A DNA stretch of 64,000 nt from Paulinella micropora (GCA_009731375.1 BJOX01000055.1:254697-318696), one strand, 5' to 3'. Counted from the first letter of the stretch, positions 29,394 to 43,336 are shown. Notes: a model not told the origin generated them from the sequence alone. Numbers and translations are program-made.

Positions 29394-31279
29394 CTCCGAC
29401 TCCTGCCCCTTCGACGGAGACTGGCCCTGCCCGTCCCTTGACGGCTACACCATCCCCGTCACCTACGGGCAATGAGTCCCCTTCGGCATCATCGGGAGGA
29501 AGGATCCTACGATCGTCCACTACCGCTGGTATAGTATTACCATCCCGCACATTGCACATGATGGCTCGAGTTCGGTCCCTCTTCGTGATGATCTGTCCGG
29601 CGATCGTGCCGACCGCTGACGTCGCCACTCAAGCCCGCGAACTTGCGTTCAACCTACAGTTGAACAACTTATCGATGCTTTTGGCGTGCAACCGCATCAT
29701 CGACACGGTACACAAGCGGGGCAGCATCATCCCCTACATGCTCATGGAGTATTTCATGGAGGTGTTCAAAGGACGTCTGGACAAGGGAGACACGAAGCGA
29801 CCAGCTATGCAAGCCCTTAAACTTCGACGCTTTAAGAAGGAAAGCCTCACGGGTTATGTCAATCGGTGCATCACCAGCTACGACACGGCCTACGCCGCTG
29901 GCTACTGGACGGCCGACTCCAACCAAGTCCGCGACGTGTCCCGGATGCTCACCCCCATGGAACGTGATCGATGGACTCGGTACGCTGCCGAGATACTCAA
30001 CATACTTAATGTTGCTTGGCCTCGCGACCACACTGACCTTCTCCCCTGGACCAACTCCCTCGACCTCCACGTCATGGAAGAATATTGGCCCTAGATGGAA
30101 AGTATCACGAAGCCCTCGTCGGCCGCTACCTACAAGCGACAGCGCGATCGCCCTATTCACCCAACGCCTTCTGCCTCCTCTTGCGACCCACCCGTCAAGG
30201 TAGACACCCGCCAGAGAACCAGACAGCGCAAAACGCAGCAGGAAAACAAGGAGCCCAAGCGCCCGCCACGTCAGAAGCGCAAGGCTGACGCCATGTCGAT
30301 GGCTCAACCGGCCACATCACCGGATCGTGGACGCCCCAATAAGCGGACCAAGACGGACAAGCCGCTCCCGACTACGAAGAAGACTGCAACACGCCCGCCC
30401 CTCACTGGTGCGAACGCGATCGTCATCCCTCCGAAGAAATCTTCGATGGTTACGGCCGCCACCAAGTCCGCCGGCGCCCCGACTTCACCAAAGCGCCCGC
30501 CCTTCACCGGGGTCTCATGTGCCTATTGCAAGGAACATAATCAGTTCCTCAAGCCAGATCAGGCCCCGAAGCATTCGTTTGACCAATGCATATGCAAGCT
30601 TCGCCAGCAACGCTATCAAGACGAAGGTAAACACTGCAACTGGAAATCATCCTCGGCCGCCACGCGCAATCCACCTCGAGCATTCCACATGACGATGCGT
30701 CCATCGCCTCGGCCAACACGGCGTCCAATTCGCATTTGCACGATCCCGACGGTCGTCTGCGGTAGCATTTATGTACGCAAAGCTCTTCGGACGGCATCGG
30801 ATGAAGATTGCATCGGCAAAACTTCATGTGTTTTGGACTCAGCATGCAACTGCAAGGGCGTGGCCCTCCTCGACTAGGTACTACACCAAGGACTTGAGAT
30901 CGTGTCGCTCCCACCCGTCGACGCACGCCCATCCGTGGGTATTGACGCAGTCCTCGCTGAAGGCATCGAACTATTCGTCTCGGCCACCCCGACGTCTCCG
31001 CTCGATGCAATCGCGATCTATATCTCGAGCCACCTGCCTGATGGTATGAACTTGCTTCTCGCCAACGAGGTCGCGGCCCAGCTCAACCTTTCTATCGACG
31101 ACGCGCAAGCGATCCGGCCCACAGACTACATGCCTCTGAAGCCTGCTTCCAAGCAAATCGTCTATGAGACTGAGTTTCACCTCTTCGAGACACCACTACA
31201 GATCGGTGATCTACAATTGGCCACGGTCGGCTACGACTTCCGCCCTACAGCATGGCGAAGGAAACGTCCTACCCGATAG
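29357..31279 (+). pseudogene. Gag/protease-like polyprotein with two in-frame TAG codons
   Basis: A single frame from 29,357 to 31,279 is interrupted only by TAG at 30,092-30,094 and 30,875-30,877 and ends in TAG. After a Ser/Pro-rich start, residues from ~29,570 to 30,090 are helical and Gag-capsid-like (LLACNRIIDTV, FKGRLDKGDT, LRRFKKESLTGYVNR). After the first TAG comes a basic region, then a zinc-knuckle-like CAYC...HSFDQC cluster (~30,520-30,600). Around the second TAG, VLDSACN resembles the active-site loop of a retroviral-type protease. The order basic, knuckle, protease supports a retroelement Gag. No reverse transcriptase was found downstream, so this is either decayed or a domesticated or host gene. 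Confidence in Gag is moderate and in protease low. Confidence 0.45.
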
Positions 31280-32663
31280 CCAAGTTAAACAAAATCATCG
31301 ATCGCCGTCCCAGCCTGCAACTTCCTTCGACTTCACACGACCTCCTGTCCACCTCGAACGCCCACCTCTACGGTCGCCACCACAACCTGTTCATGATGCC
31401 ACACAAGCGGGCGCCTAGCGACTTCAGCGTCGGAAAACTGGAAGAGGAAGACGAAGAGGAAGACGAAGAGGAAGCCGATGAGGACAAGAAGGTCACCAAA
31501 GAAGAAGAAGAAGAAGACGAAGTTGAGCTGGTCGAAACGGAAAGCGAGCCTTCCCCTCACCGGCGCAGAAGGAAAACGTCACATACGCGCTCGTGGAGGG
31601 CACTTACTGGACAAACACACACCGCCGCCATCCTCTAAGCGACAAAAGCTGGAAGCGTCTCCGAGCTCAGAGGAGTCACCGGCCCCTTCCGCTGCTGCTA
31701 CCGCTACCCCTACTACGAGCTCGTCCATGCATCAATGGCAGCCTACACCTTCCTCTCGAGCATCTTAAACGCCTTCGACTACATGGTGGTTGAATTCAGC
31801 CATGAGAAGGGAGGACGAATTGGTACACAACTCACTCAATCCCAAGGCAGGTCCTCGGTGACACGACGATCCTTAAGCTACGCAGCTCCGTCGTCGTCGT
31901 CATCATCATTGTCATCATCATCGGCATCATCGTCGTCGTCATCCGCCTCGATTTTGGCTTTGCCATCCTCGGCCGTCGCCGCTGCGCCACCGGCCAAACC
32001 ATCTTTGGCTTCGTCATCATCATCCTCATCATCACAAGGAACGAAGGCGCCTATGATTGCCGAATGCTCGGCTACGAGTGTAAAAGGCGAGGACCTTAGG
32101 CGCGGCCTCAAGAATGCACCTCAGACCCCGCTACCCCCGCTGCCGATCGTACCGACTTCACGTCAACCCGGCAGATCTACACCAGTTCGGGAAAGGAAGT
32201 CCGCAGATTCACCCATGTCTTCTCCGGGATCCCTGTTCGAGACCAGCTCCAACAGTGCCATCCTCGGACAGGAGTGTCCATCCCGTCCGCGGCTTACTCG
32301 GCCGGCCATCAGAGGAGGCCCCCAGACCAGCCTCGGGAGCCAATGTGTCCCCCATCCGTCGGACGCGGCCGCCTGGATGAATTTTCCCTCCGCACGCTTC
32401 AAGTATTTGAGCCTCGGCCAATGACACCAACCGACCGTGCCCGCATTGGCAACCCCATACACCTCCAACAGACTGAGTTCGCCACTCCATCAGCCATCGT
32501 AAGCGCAGGCTCGGCTCGACCCGAGACCTACCATTCAGTTCGACCAGTACCGGACACATGGATACGCCCAACCGAGCCTACGCGCCCTACTAGAATCACC
32601 CCTGGTATGGATATATACCTGTGGATTGTCAAGGAAATCTACGCCAACTACTTCCAACGTTAG
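31252..32663 (+). pseudogene. Fragmented low-complexity frames
   Basis: Successive frames in three phases: 31,252-31,638 (Glu/Asp-rich, EEEDEEEDEEEADEDKK), 31,478-31,768 (Lys then Ser/Pro), 31,735-32,424 (poly-Ser, Pro/Arg-rich) and 32,274-32,663 (Pro/Arg/Thr-rich). None is recognisable. They follow the Gag-like frame in the same GC-rich block and could be exons of one gene or debris of the same element. Confidence 0.3.
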
Positions 32664-33707
32664 CACCCGTCTGCATTGCCGGTACACACCCCAGGTGCCA
32701 ACACCTTGGTTACTGGATCCCGGAACAGATGTTTACCAGTCAAGGCCTATGGCCCGACAATGCCATCTGGACTAATCCCGCCAACCAATGGGTTCACCCT
32801 CGAGTGGAACGAGCATTGCTGCAAATAGCAGACGACGGACGTGGGACCTACCGGATCCCGCCACCGGAAAATGAAATCAGATGGCAATCCGTAGAACGCA
32901 TGTATTTCCCACATACTGATCACTACAGCTTCATTGCTTTTCCGCTTTTGGCACGAACCTTCTCTCCATGGGACGCAGTGTCGAACACATCGTCTAGCTC
33001 GTCATCGAGCTCATCTTCGAGCACAACTTCGAGCTCATCTTCGAGCACAACTTCGAGCTCATCTTCGAGCACAACTTTGAGTTCATCCTCGAGTTCATCA
33101 TCGAGCTCGTTCTCAAGTTCGTCATCGAGTTCATCGTCTGTACAGCGTCCCCAACGCACTCGACAGAGTAGCATCTGGCTACGAACCGACCCTTACCAGA
33201 TGTACGGACGCACTCCTTGGGGCCAAGAACATGAAAGCTTCGATGTCGCTACATTCGGTCTTGATCGCGACAAGCCTACACACCTCATGCAGCAATATTG
33301 GCCGCCTCGCAAATACGCCTCACGAGATAGACCCGGATACCTATCAGGGCATCACGATGGGACTTGATCTTAAACTTTTGTCGATCGGAGATACCCCCAG
33401 TGCTGTCGTCAACACCGAAGCCCTATGCCTACTCAGATTTCCCAACACCGCTCACCAACGTCTGTTACGGACTCAGAGAGCCGGCCTCACGACGGACAGC
33501 GTGCAAGGAATTCTCAACAAACCGAAAGGCTCCACCATGATGCACGAATGCATGAAGTCCGGATGGAGTTCCATCATTTTTCACTTTGGCCCGGCGCATG
33601 GACGAAGCACGGCACAACTTTTGTGTTCGGCCCTCGTCGGCCGCCACGTGGAGCCCACCGGCGACGTGGATTATTTCTACGCAGGTATGTCCTATCATGA
33701 GCTTTAA
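32621..33707 (+). pseudogene. Frames with poly-Ser insertion, unknown
   Basis: 32,621-33,367 (248 codons) has ordinary sequence on both sides of a Ser/Thr run at 32,985-33,140 (LLQIADDGRGTYRIPPPENE before, IWLRTDPYQMYGRTPWGQE after). It overlaps 33,231-33,707, whose later half (LDLKLLSIGDTPSAVVNTEA to GDVDYFYAGMSYHEL) looks like protein. The shift near 33,330 suggests an indel or an intron. No family recognised. Confidence 0.35.
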
Positions 33708-33874
33708 CGCCCATGGGGATACAAGATATCATCACATCTTGGACTCATTGTCGGCAGCGCCCCGGATGATAGTAGTTAAATACTTCTCGGGACAGTATCC
33801 TAAATGTACTCTCTGAAGTTGAACTGCTATTCCCCTGGTGTTGTCTGGGGAACCCGACGTCAGGCCAATACACC

Positions 33875-35131
33875 ATGACCCCTGGATTCGGTGGCCCAGC
33901 ATACCAACGCTACGTGTTCAAACTCCCGACACGAGAACGCTGCTTCGCTCTACAGCACTACTTCCACCGACTCCCTTGCATCGATCCTATATGGCTGAAA
34001 ATTATTGCAACGGACTCCTTCTACGATATCCATGATATCCCGGTACGGGAGCGCATCTACGAATGCACTGTTGACCTCCCTCGGAGCTACTTTGACATCA
34101 ACCTCTCCAACTATCTTCGGGAGGCCCACAACTGGTCTGACCCCAACAACCCAGACGCTAACAACAGGAAGTGGCACACTATGTTTCAATGGGTTCGATA
34201 CGACAACGTGCACTGGATCATAGTTTAAATTCCCATCTTCCTTATCGCCAGTCAAACCGGCCTCCGCCACAGTTGCGAGATCCATGAAGTCCACCATCCC
34301 GCTGACAATACTCCCTGCGACTACGACATCGTCAACCCGTACTCACGAGAGAAACGTTTGCGAGGCCCTATCGGCGTTCCATGCACTTCCATGTGGGAAG
34401 TAGACAATTTGCCTAATCCCTACATCCGGATATGGAGCGTGGGAGAAAATTTCGCGGCGCTGCCGGACGACGAACACTCCCACGGGACACTGGCTCAATT
34501 TGAAGTCACCCGACACTACGAAACGCCTCCGCTATTTTTTACTGCGAAATGAAGATGTCTGAGACGGATCTCAAGTTAAGACCCTCCTGAATCTCCTACT
34601 TGCAGTCAGAACGCTGAGCTCGTGGGAAACACGCGGACAATACCGCGTCGGATATGCCTTCGGGGAGTACATCACCCAGGATTCAACATGTGCCTGATCA
34701 CGGCAGGACAGCCCGGAGCACTAGGATCCAGCACACGCCCGATCGACGTCGAGACTGACCTGAACGACATACAGTTCGAGGCAGATCCCGGTTTCGGCGC
34801 CAGCTCCAGCAGTTCGAGCTCCAGCTCGGGCCCGGCGCCCACCAGCAGTCCGGGACCAGCTCCCGCTTCGACACTAGTTATTCAGAGTACTGCAAGCACA
34901 TTGCCTGCATCTACTCACCTAGAGTTACAGAGACAGCATGTAACACCAGACAGCCGACTCCGCACCCGAGATGACGACGACGATACGACAAAACTGAACT
35001 CGCCCGGCCCGACAGGTAGCCAACCAGCTACGGCCACATCATCGTCATCATCGTCTTCCTCAACTGCGGTGACATCGCAGTCGTCCCACTCCATGCACCT
35101 ACGGTCCCGACAAAGATCACAAGCGGAATAG
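33875..35131 (+). pseudogene. Frames of ordinary composition, unknown
   Basis: 33,875-34,228 encodes ordinary sequence (RYVFKLPTRERCFALQHYF, DLPRSYFDINLSNYLREAH). After TAA at 34,226-34,228 the same frame continues open to 34,552 (IPIFLIASQTGLRHSC..., then MWEVDNLPNPYIRIWSVGEN). The break reads CATA|GTTTAAATT...CGCCAG|TCAA, so a 29 nt intron is a formal alternative to a nonsense mutation. 34,622-35,131 is a Ser/Pro/Ala-rich frame. No family recognised. Confidence 0.35.
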
Positions 35132-35170
35132 CCTCCTCTTGAATCGGCCACACAGCCTATCTACCCAGAT

Positions 35171-35796
35171 ATGTTCCTCCTTGCTGTCATCAACCCCGAC
35201 CTACGTAGGTATATGCGTCTCAAGATCTTGAAACAGATCAATCATCTTGCGCACATGAAATCGATCTGCTGCGTTTCCTCTTGCGGACTCAATACCGCTA
35301 CAACCTATCTTTCAGACAAGCTTGAACGGCTTGGAAACGCCACCTTTAGTACAACCGATTGCCCATTGGATCGACATCGGACAACATACGAAAATGCCTC
35401 GTCTCAAATACGAGCCAGACCTCGACGCTGGTACCCGACAAAACCTCCCCGATACCCTCTTCGCCTTCCGAGCCTCACGCAAAGCGTTCCTTATACCCCA
35501 CTTACCATGATGTATTTGCACAGCAAAACACTGCGAAGCTAGTAATCCCTCTGATCGGCCTACACAAACAGCATTTCAGCTCTCCGCTATCAACCACAGC
35601 TTTCGCACCTAGGTACGATAGGAAATTCTACAGGAGCTCAACTATTTCCGCAACTGCGGCCTCATCATCCCTTACTCTCTGGACCGCGCATTCTTCAACG
35701 CATCAGGAGCCATCAACGGTGTGGCAAGCGTCGAAGACAAAGGGCGCGTCTGACAGATGCTCGCTAACTAGTTTACAAGGGGAAATATTAATATAG
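35171..35796 (+). pseudogene. Short overlapping frames at the end of the GC-rich block
   Basis: Frames at 35,171-35,542 and 35,359-35,796 overlap in different phases. Neither shows recognisable motifs. The GC-rich block ends here. Confidence 0.25.
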
Positions 35797-36023
35797 TGTG
35801 GATCCTGTTAGGTATTCAATAGGTACCATGCCATCACAGTGGACACACCTTGTTTTAATAGACAAGACTGATGCTAAGTGATACTGCAGTGTCATTCCAT
35901 TGGATTTGCTTTCAATCAGTCCATGACAGAAAGCACTCGCCGCAACCAACAGTAGATACATTTTGTCAGCATCTGATTGACAGTTTCTTTTATTTTATTC
36001 TATTTATTTTATTTATTTATTTA

Positions 36024-36295
36024 TTGCTGTTGACATTCAAGACAAAAAAAAATTAGTTTTAAGTTTTTGTGTCAGATTTTCATTTTTGTGACAGTTTTTC
36101 ATTTTTGTGACAAAAATTCAAATTTTCAAATTTAACGGTAACATTTCGCGAAAATTTACGATATTTTGCGGACGAATATAGCCGTTAATTTGAAAAATTC
36201 AAATTTTCACCCAAAATCAAAATTCCAACCAAAACTGAAATTCCAACCAAAACAGAAAAATTAATTTTTTTTGTTGTCTTGAATGTCAACAGCAA
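36024..36295. mobile_element. MITE with 22 bp terminal inverted repeats and TA duplication
   Basis: The perfect inverted termini TTGCTGTTGACATTCAAGAC.. (36,024-36,045) and 36,274-36,295 are flanked by TA on both sides (36,022-36,023 and 36,296-36,297). The interior is AT-rich with further inverted CAAATTTT motifs and no frame. TA duplications are characteristic of Tc1/mariner-type mobilisation. A 41 N gap begins 3 bp after the right end. Confidence 0.8.
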
Positions 36296-36298
36296 TAT

Positions 36299-36339
36299 NN
36301 NNNNNNNNNNNNNNNNNNNNNNNNNNNNNNNNNNNNNNN
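36299..36339. other. Assembly gap (41 N)
   Basis: Unsequenced stretch directly after the MITE. Confidence 0.99.
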
Positions 36340-37300
36340 TGCGCAATCACATGATTTGATGACATACACGTACCGTCACGGTTTATGCATAAACGCAATT
36401 ACTGGTAACTATCAATCACTTTTTCCATACTAAGACTTAAATACTGATAAATAAATAAACGATGAAGACAAATAAATGACGCTGATATATAAATCATACC
36501 GTTTCTGCATGCGTGCCATTCAACTTACTCAGTTGTATGATACTATGATACTGCATACATGCAATTCAACTAATTCTCTTTTACGGTACATAGTAACGAT
36601 ACTGACTGATGTGAAATAGTTGAAACAAACTTCAAACATAAATCAATGTTCGTATATTCATGCATTTGCAAAAGTAAATTAAAATCTACCACTGGTTGGA
36701 AACAACACGGTTGGATCATATTAGATTTGCAAACTTTATCTAACATCTAGAGTTGTTGCATAAATAGAGTGTAAATGTCAATCAAAGAAAGAAAAGAGGT
36801 CATCCACATTGATCACTAGTGCTTATTCTCCGACCTCTACGTACTAACTAATTGTAAAGTAGATAATGTATAAATTTCAACAACACAGAAAATAGCATAC
36901 ACTGTAAACTGCTGCCTGGATGGTCAACAATCTTTACATGATGGTTGACACAACTTGAAGCTTATATTGTTCGGATGTTCTATTTTTGTGATAATTTCGG
37001 ACGATTTTTCCGTTCTGGTACTAACCATAGGCATTCAAGTGAGTTTTTGTGACAGATTTTTGCATTATGTTTTTTCTTTATGTCTTATGTCTTATCTCTA
37101 TGTCTATGTCTATGTCTATGTCTATGTGTCTGTGTCTGTTGGAAAGCCCTTGCTTTCATCTTTTCAAGGCTTCCTTTTGATTTTCTTTGAATGATAATTC
37201 TTGACAGGGGAAAGAGAGATGAGAGCCAAGTTGGTCGCACTTTGCCATTTTAGACGTTACCGGAAAACCTGGCGCCGCAAGGTGCGGCTCATTTCAGTCG
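36340..37300. other. AT-rich unique sequence, no gene seen
   Basis: The longest frame is 79 codons (36,955-37,194), partly made from a TATGTC repeat near 37,090-37,125. No recognisable features. Confidence 0.6.
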
Positions 37301-37311
37301 CATTTCTACAC

Positions 37312-37632
37312 TGGGAGAAAGAAGAAGAAGAGGAGGAGGAGGAGGAAGAAGAAGAAGAAGAAGGAGGAGAAGAAGAAGATGAAGAAGAAGATGAAGATGA
37401 AGATGAAGAAGAAGAAGGAGAAGAAGAAGGAGAAGAAGAAGGAGAAGGAGGAGAAGAAGAAGAAGAAGAAGAAGAAGAAGAAGAAGAAGAAGAATAAGGA
37501 GAAGGAGGAGGAGGAGACGAAGAAGAAGAAGAAGAAGAAGAAGAAGAAGAAGAAGAAGAAGGAAAAGGAGGAGGAGGAGGAGGAGAAGAAGAAGAAGAAG
37601 AAGAAGAAGAAGAAGAAGAAGAAGAAGAATGA
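37312..37632. repeat. GAA/GGA purine array
   Basis: Strand-asymmetric polypurine tract of GAA with GGA and GAT variants, able to form triplex DNA. Frames through it are Glu or Ser repeats and are not called. Confidence 0.95.
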
Positions 37633-37713
37633 GGAAAATTTCCCAACGAAATATGCCGTCATCTACGGCGTCAGGTTTTCTGTACCCGTGATGAACCCGT
37701 AGAAATGAAGAAA

Positions 37714-37765
37714 GACAAATAGCACGTATTCGAAGTGCGGACAAATAGCACGTATTCGAAGTGCG
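37714..37765. repeat. 26 bp tandem duplication
   Basis: GACAAATAGCACGTATTCGA... twice in exact tandem. Confidence 0.9.
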
Positions 37766-37831
37766 GATATTGCTCATGCTGTGTTTCATTACACCACGCC
37801 CAAACCGTCCCCACCTTCGCGTGTGCTCGCC

Positions 37832-38191
<360 letters not shown>

Positions 38192-39181
38192 GGTATAGAG
38201 AGGTGTTAGAACTTCCTCCAGGGTTCGCGAGCGGGCCTATACATACATACCATATATACGTACATTACATACATACATATATAAGATACATACATGCATA
38301 GATACATACATACATAGATACATACATACATAGATACATACATACATAGATACATACATACATGCATGAATGCGACATACATACATACATACATACATAC
38401 ATACATGCCATACATGCCGTACATACATACATACATACATACATACATGCATACATACATGCATGCATGCATGCATGCATACATGCATATATACATACAT
38501 ACATACATACATACATACATACATACATACATGCCGTACATACATACATACATACATACATACATACATACATGCATGCATACATACATACACACATACA
38601 TTCACATACAAACATACATACATAAATACATACATACATACATACATACATACATGCATACATACATAACATACATACAACGATTTAATTATTTTACCTT
38701 TTCTGAGCTGACTGTCGTGTGGATCGATTAGCTTTTATGTTTGTTTGTATGTATGTGAGTATCTATGTAATGTGTGTATGTATATATGTATGTATGTATT
38801 TTTACCTTTATCAGCTGATGGTCATGGGGTCATATTCGCTTTTACATTTGTATGTATGTGAGTATCTATGTAATGTATGCACGTATGTATGTATGTATGT
38901 ATGTATGTATTTATGTATTTATGTATGTATGTATGCATGCATGTATTTTTACCTTTATCAGCTGATGGTCGTGGGGTCATATTCGCTTTTACATTTGTAT
39001 GTATACGAGTATCTATGTAATGTGTGTATGTATGTATGTATGTATATATGTATTTTTACCTTTTTCAGCGTCCCACTGTCGTGGGGTAATATTCGCTTTT
39101 ATGTTTGTATGTATGTGAGTATCTATGTCATGTGTGTATGTATGTATGTATGTATTTATGTATGTATGTATGTATTTTTAC

Positions 39182-39248
39182 CTTGTTCAGCAGACGCTTT
39201 TGGGGTCATATTCCCGTTGACGTTCCTCGCCTTGCTGGCCGGAGATTG
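39182..39248 (-). other. 67 nt exon-like module inside the array (five copies)
   Basis: On the minus strand the module follows ACACAG and ends AACAAG|GTAAAAATAC. It is open in one frame (begins QSPASKARN, ends KASAEQ). Copies at 42,532-42,598, 45,130-45,196, 48,480-48,546 and 51,629-51,695 are all exactly 67 nt with substitutions only. Many shorter relatives in the array keep the 3' half (AATATGACCCCA... to AAAG|GTAAAA). In an alternative frame the same modules end in TGA, so coding is unproven. Confidence 0.35.
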
Positions 39249-39465
39249 CTGTGTATGTATGTATGTATGTACGTATGTATGTATGTATGTATGTATGGAT
39301 GTATGGATGTATGTATGTGTGTATGCCTTCCTCGTCTTGCTGGCTGGAGATTGCTAAGTATGTATGTATGTATGTGTGTATGTGTATGTATGTATGTATG
39401 CCTTCCTCGTCTTGCTGGCTGGAGATTGCTATGTATGTATGTATGTATGTATGTATGTATGTATG

Positions 39466-39497
<32 letters not shown>

Positions 39498-40392
39498 TGT
39501 ATGTATGTATGCATGTTTGTATGTATCCACCTGACATACATACATACATACACATATACATACATATACATACACACATACATACATACATACATAGCAA
39601 TCTCCAGCCAGCAAGACGAGGAATGCATACACACAGACCCGTATGTATGTATGTATGTATGTATGTATGTTTGTATGTATGTATGTATGTATGTATGTAT
39701 GTATGTATGTATGTATGTGTGTATGTGTGTATGTACGTATGTATGTATGAATGTGTGTATGCATGTATGTATGTATGTATGTATGTAAGTAAGTATGTAT
39801 GTATATATGTATGTTTGTATGTAAGTAAGTAAGTAAGTATGTATGTATGTATTTATGTATATGTATGTATGATGTGTGTATGCCTTCCTCGTCTTGCTGG
39901 CTGGAGATTGCTGTGTATGTATGAATGTATGTATGTCCGTATGTATGTATGTATGTAGGCTTGTCTTGCTGGCCGGATATCACTTTCTTGTTTTTCATTT
40001 CTATGTATGTATGTATATGTACTTATGTATATGTATGCATGTATGTAATGTATGCATGTATGCATGTATGTACGTATGTATGTATGTATGTATGTATACA
40101 TTTCTCTTGCCGAGATCCCTTTGTTGTTTTCATTTCTATGTATGTGTATGTATGTATGTATGTATGTATGCATGGATGGATGGATGGATTTATGCATGCA
40201 TGTTATGTATATGTGTGTATGTGTATGTGTATGTATGTATCTATTTATTTTTATATGTATGTATGTATATATGCATTGACGCCATGGTAATAGAGGAGTG
40301 TAACAAGAGGCTACGAATGGACATAATAATATGAGAGAGATAACACAGAGGACATACATGTGATATAGAGGGAATAAGGTCCGTCTAAGAGT

Positions 40393-40560
40393 CATTCTAC
40401 ACCACCCAGAATTTCGGGTTGCTGGTGCCACTTTCTGGGTTTTGCTTCCTGAAAAGCCTGGCTTGTGGTGCCACTTTCTGGCCAATTTGCTTCCCTGAAA
40501 AGCCTGGCCTGTGGTGCCACTTTTGCGCCCAGAACTCGGAAATCTGGGTGGTGTAGAATG
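40393..40560. mobile_element. Small foldback block within each array unit
   Basis: A 17 bp perfect inverted pair, CATTCTACACCACCCAG (40,393-40,409) and its complement (40,544-40,560), encloses a ~46 bp tandemly repeated segment GCCTGGC.TGTGGTGCCAC. Copies recur near 46,340-46,505 and 53,140-53,350 (one more internal repeat) and truncated at 43,930-44,020. Confidence 0.6.
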
Positions 40561-41014
40561 GACCTAAGAATTCCGGCCACCCCAACTTCCGGCCACTTGG
40601 ACTGTGGCCCCTCTTTTTTCACCGTAACAATGACTGTCCATGAAAGTTGGGACATGAGGGAAAAAAAAAAAAAAAAAAATCATCAGCGAAAATGCCCCGT
40701 TTTTCGCAGGTGGCCGGAAGCTTTTTTTGAGGGTTTTCGACAAATGACCGCTTCTTGCGACCAATGTGTTGGTGGCCGGAATACTTAGACAAAGCTTAGT
40801 GAGGTATCGAAGGGAGATGATTGCAAAATAGAGGAAATTCAGAGGAGATAAAGGTGAGAGAGAGGGAATAGAGAGGCTATAGAGAGGCAGTGTAAGGACA
40901 TACTTGCAATATAGAGGCAATGCAGAGGAGAGAAAGGTGAGAGAAAGGGAACAGAGAGAGTCAATGAAGGGACATGATTGCAAATGTAGATGCAATGCAG
41001 GGGACATAACGCGC

Positions 41015-41056
<42 letters not shown>

Positions 41057-41141
41057 TAGAGAGGAAGTGTAAGGGCATACTTGCAATATAGAGGCAATGC
41101 AGAGGAGAGAAAGGTGTTTGTGTGTGTGTGAGAGAGAGAGA

Positions 41142-41181
<40 letters not shown>

Positions 41182-41289
41182 CAGAGAGAGAGAGAGAGAT
41201 AGAGTTAGAGAGAGAGAGATAGAGAGAGATAAATGTTACTTGGTTTAGAGAGGTGTTAGAATTTCCTCTAAGGTTTGCGAACGAGCCTA

Positions 41290-41321
<32 letters not shown>

Positions 41322-43303
41322 CATATATACATACATACATACATACATACATACATGCATGCATACATGCATACATACATATATACATACATATATACAT
41401 ACATACATAAGATACATACATGCATAGATACATACATACATACATGCATACATACATAGATACATACATGCATGCATGAATGCATACATACATACATACA
41501 TACATACATACATACATGCATACATACATGCCATACAAGCCGTACATACATACATACATACATACATACATACATGCATGCATGCATGCATGCATGCATA
41601 CATGCATATATACATATGTACATGCATACATACATACACACATACATTCACATACATACATACATACATACATAACATAACATACATACAAAGATGTAAT
41701 TTTTTTACCTTTTCTGAGCTGACGTGTGGTTCGATTAGCTTTTATGTTTGTATGTACGTGAGTATCCATGTAATGTGTGTATGTATGTATGTATGTATGC
41801 ATGTATGTATTTTTACCTTTATCAGCTGATGGCCATGGGGTCATATTCGCTTTTACATTTGTATGTATGTGAGTATCTATGTAATGTATGCACGTATGTA
41901 TGTATGTATGTATGTATGTATGTATTTATGTATGCATGCATGTATTTTTACCTTTATCAGCTGATGGTCATGGGGTCATATTCGCTTTGACATTTGTATT
42001 CATGCGAGTATCTATGTAATGTGTGTGTGTATGCATGTATGTATGTATGTACGTACATATGTATGTATGCATGTATGCATGTATGTATGTATGTACGTAC
42101 GTATATATGTATGTATGTATGCATGTATGTATGTATGTATGTATGTATGCACGCATGAATTTTTACATTTAACAGCTGATGGTCGCGGGGTCATATTCGC
42201 TTTTATGTTTGTATGTATGCGAGTATCTATGTAATGTTATGTATGTATGTATGTATGTATGTACGCACGCATTTATGTATGTATGTATGCATGTATGTAT
42301 GCATGTATGTATTCATGCATGTATTTTCACCTTTATCAGCTGACGGTCGTGGGGTCATATTCGCTTTTATGTTTGTATGTATGCGAGTATCTTTGTAATG
42401 TGTGTATGTATGTATTTTTACCTTTTTCAGCTGACTGTCGTGGGGTAATATCGCTTTTATGATTGTATGTATGCGAGTATCTATGTAATGTGTGCATGTA
42501 TGTATGTATGTCTGTATGTATGTATTTTTACCTTGTTCAGCAGACGCTGGTGGGGTCATATTCCGTTTGACGTTCCTCGCCAGGCTGGCTGGAGATTGCT
42601 GTGTCTGTATGTATGTATGTATGTATGTTTATGTATGTATGTATGTATGTATGTATGCATGTATGCATGTAGGTATGTTTGTATGTGTGTATGCCTTCCT
42701 CGTCTTGCTGGCTGGAGATTGCTATGTATGTATGTATGTATGTATGTGTATGTATGCATGTATGTAAGTATGTATGTATGTATGCCTTCCTCGTCTTGCT
42801 GGCTGGACATTGCTATGTATGTATGTAGGTATGTATGTGTATGTATGTATGTATGTATGTATGTATGCATGTATGCATGTATGTATGTATGTACCTGACA
42901 TACATACATACATGCATATGCATACATATTCATACGTACATACATACATATACATACATACATACATACATAGCAATCTCCAGCCAGCAAGACGAGGAAT
43001 GCATACACACAGACCCGTATGTATGTATGTATGTATGTATGTATGTATGTTTGTATGTGTGTACGTGTGCATGTATGTTTGTATGTTTGTATGTATGTAT
43101 GTATGTATGTATGTTTGTTTGTTTGTTTGTTTGTTTGTAAGTGTGTATGCATTCCTCGGGTTGCTGGAGATTGCTAATGTATGTATGTATGTATGTATGT
43201 ATGTATGTATGCATGCATGTATGTATGTATATGTATGTCTGCATGTATGTATGTATGTATGTATGTATGTATGTATGTTTGTATGTATGTTTGTATGTAT
43301 GTT

Positions 43304-43336
<33 letters not shown>

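Noticed and set aside
29669-30307. 212-codon minus-strand ORF
   Set aside because: It lies opposite the Gag-like frame, whose composition and motifs are more protein-like; the minus frame is a GC-rich shadow.
40392-40655. 87-codon minus-strand ORF repeated at 46,336-46,599
   Set aside because: Its residues follow the tandem CCACTTTCTGG repeat of the foldback block. Identical copies reflect the array, not selection on a protein.
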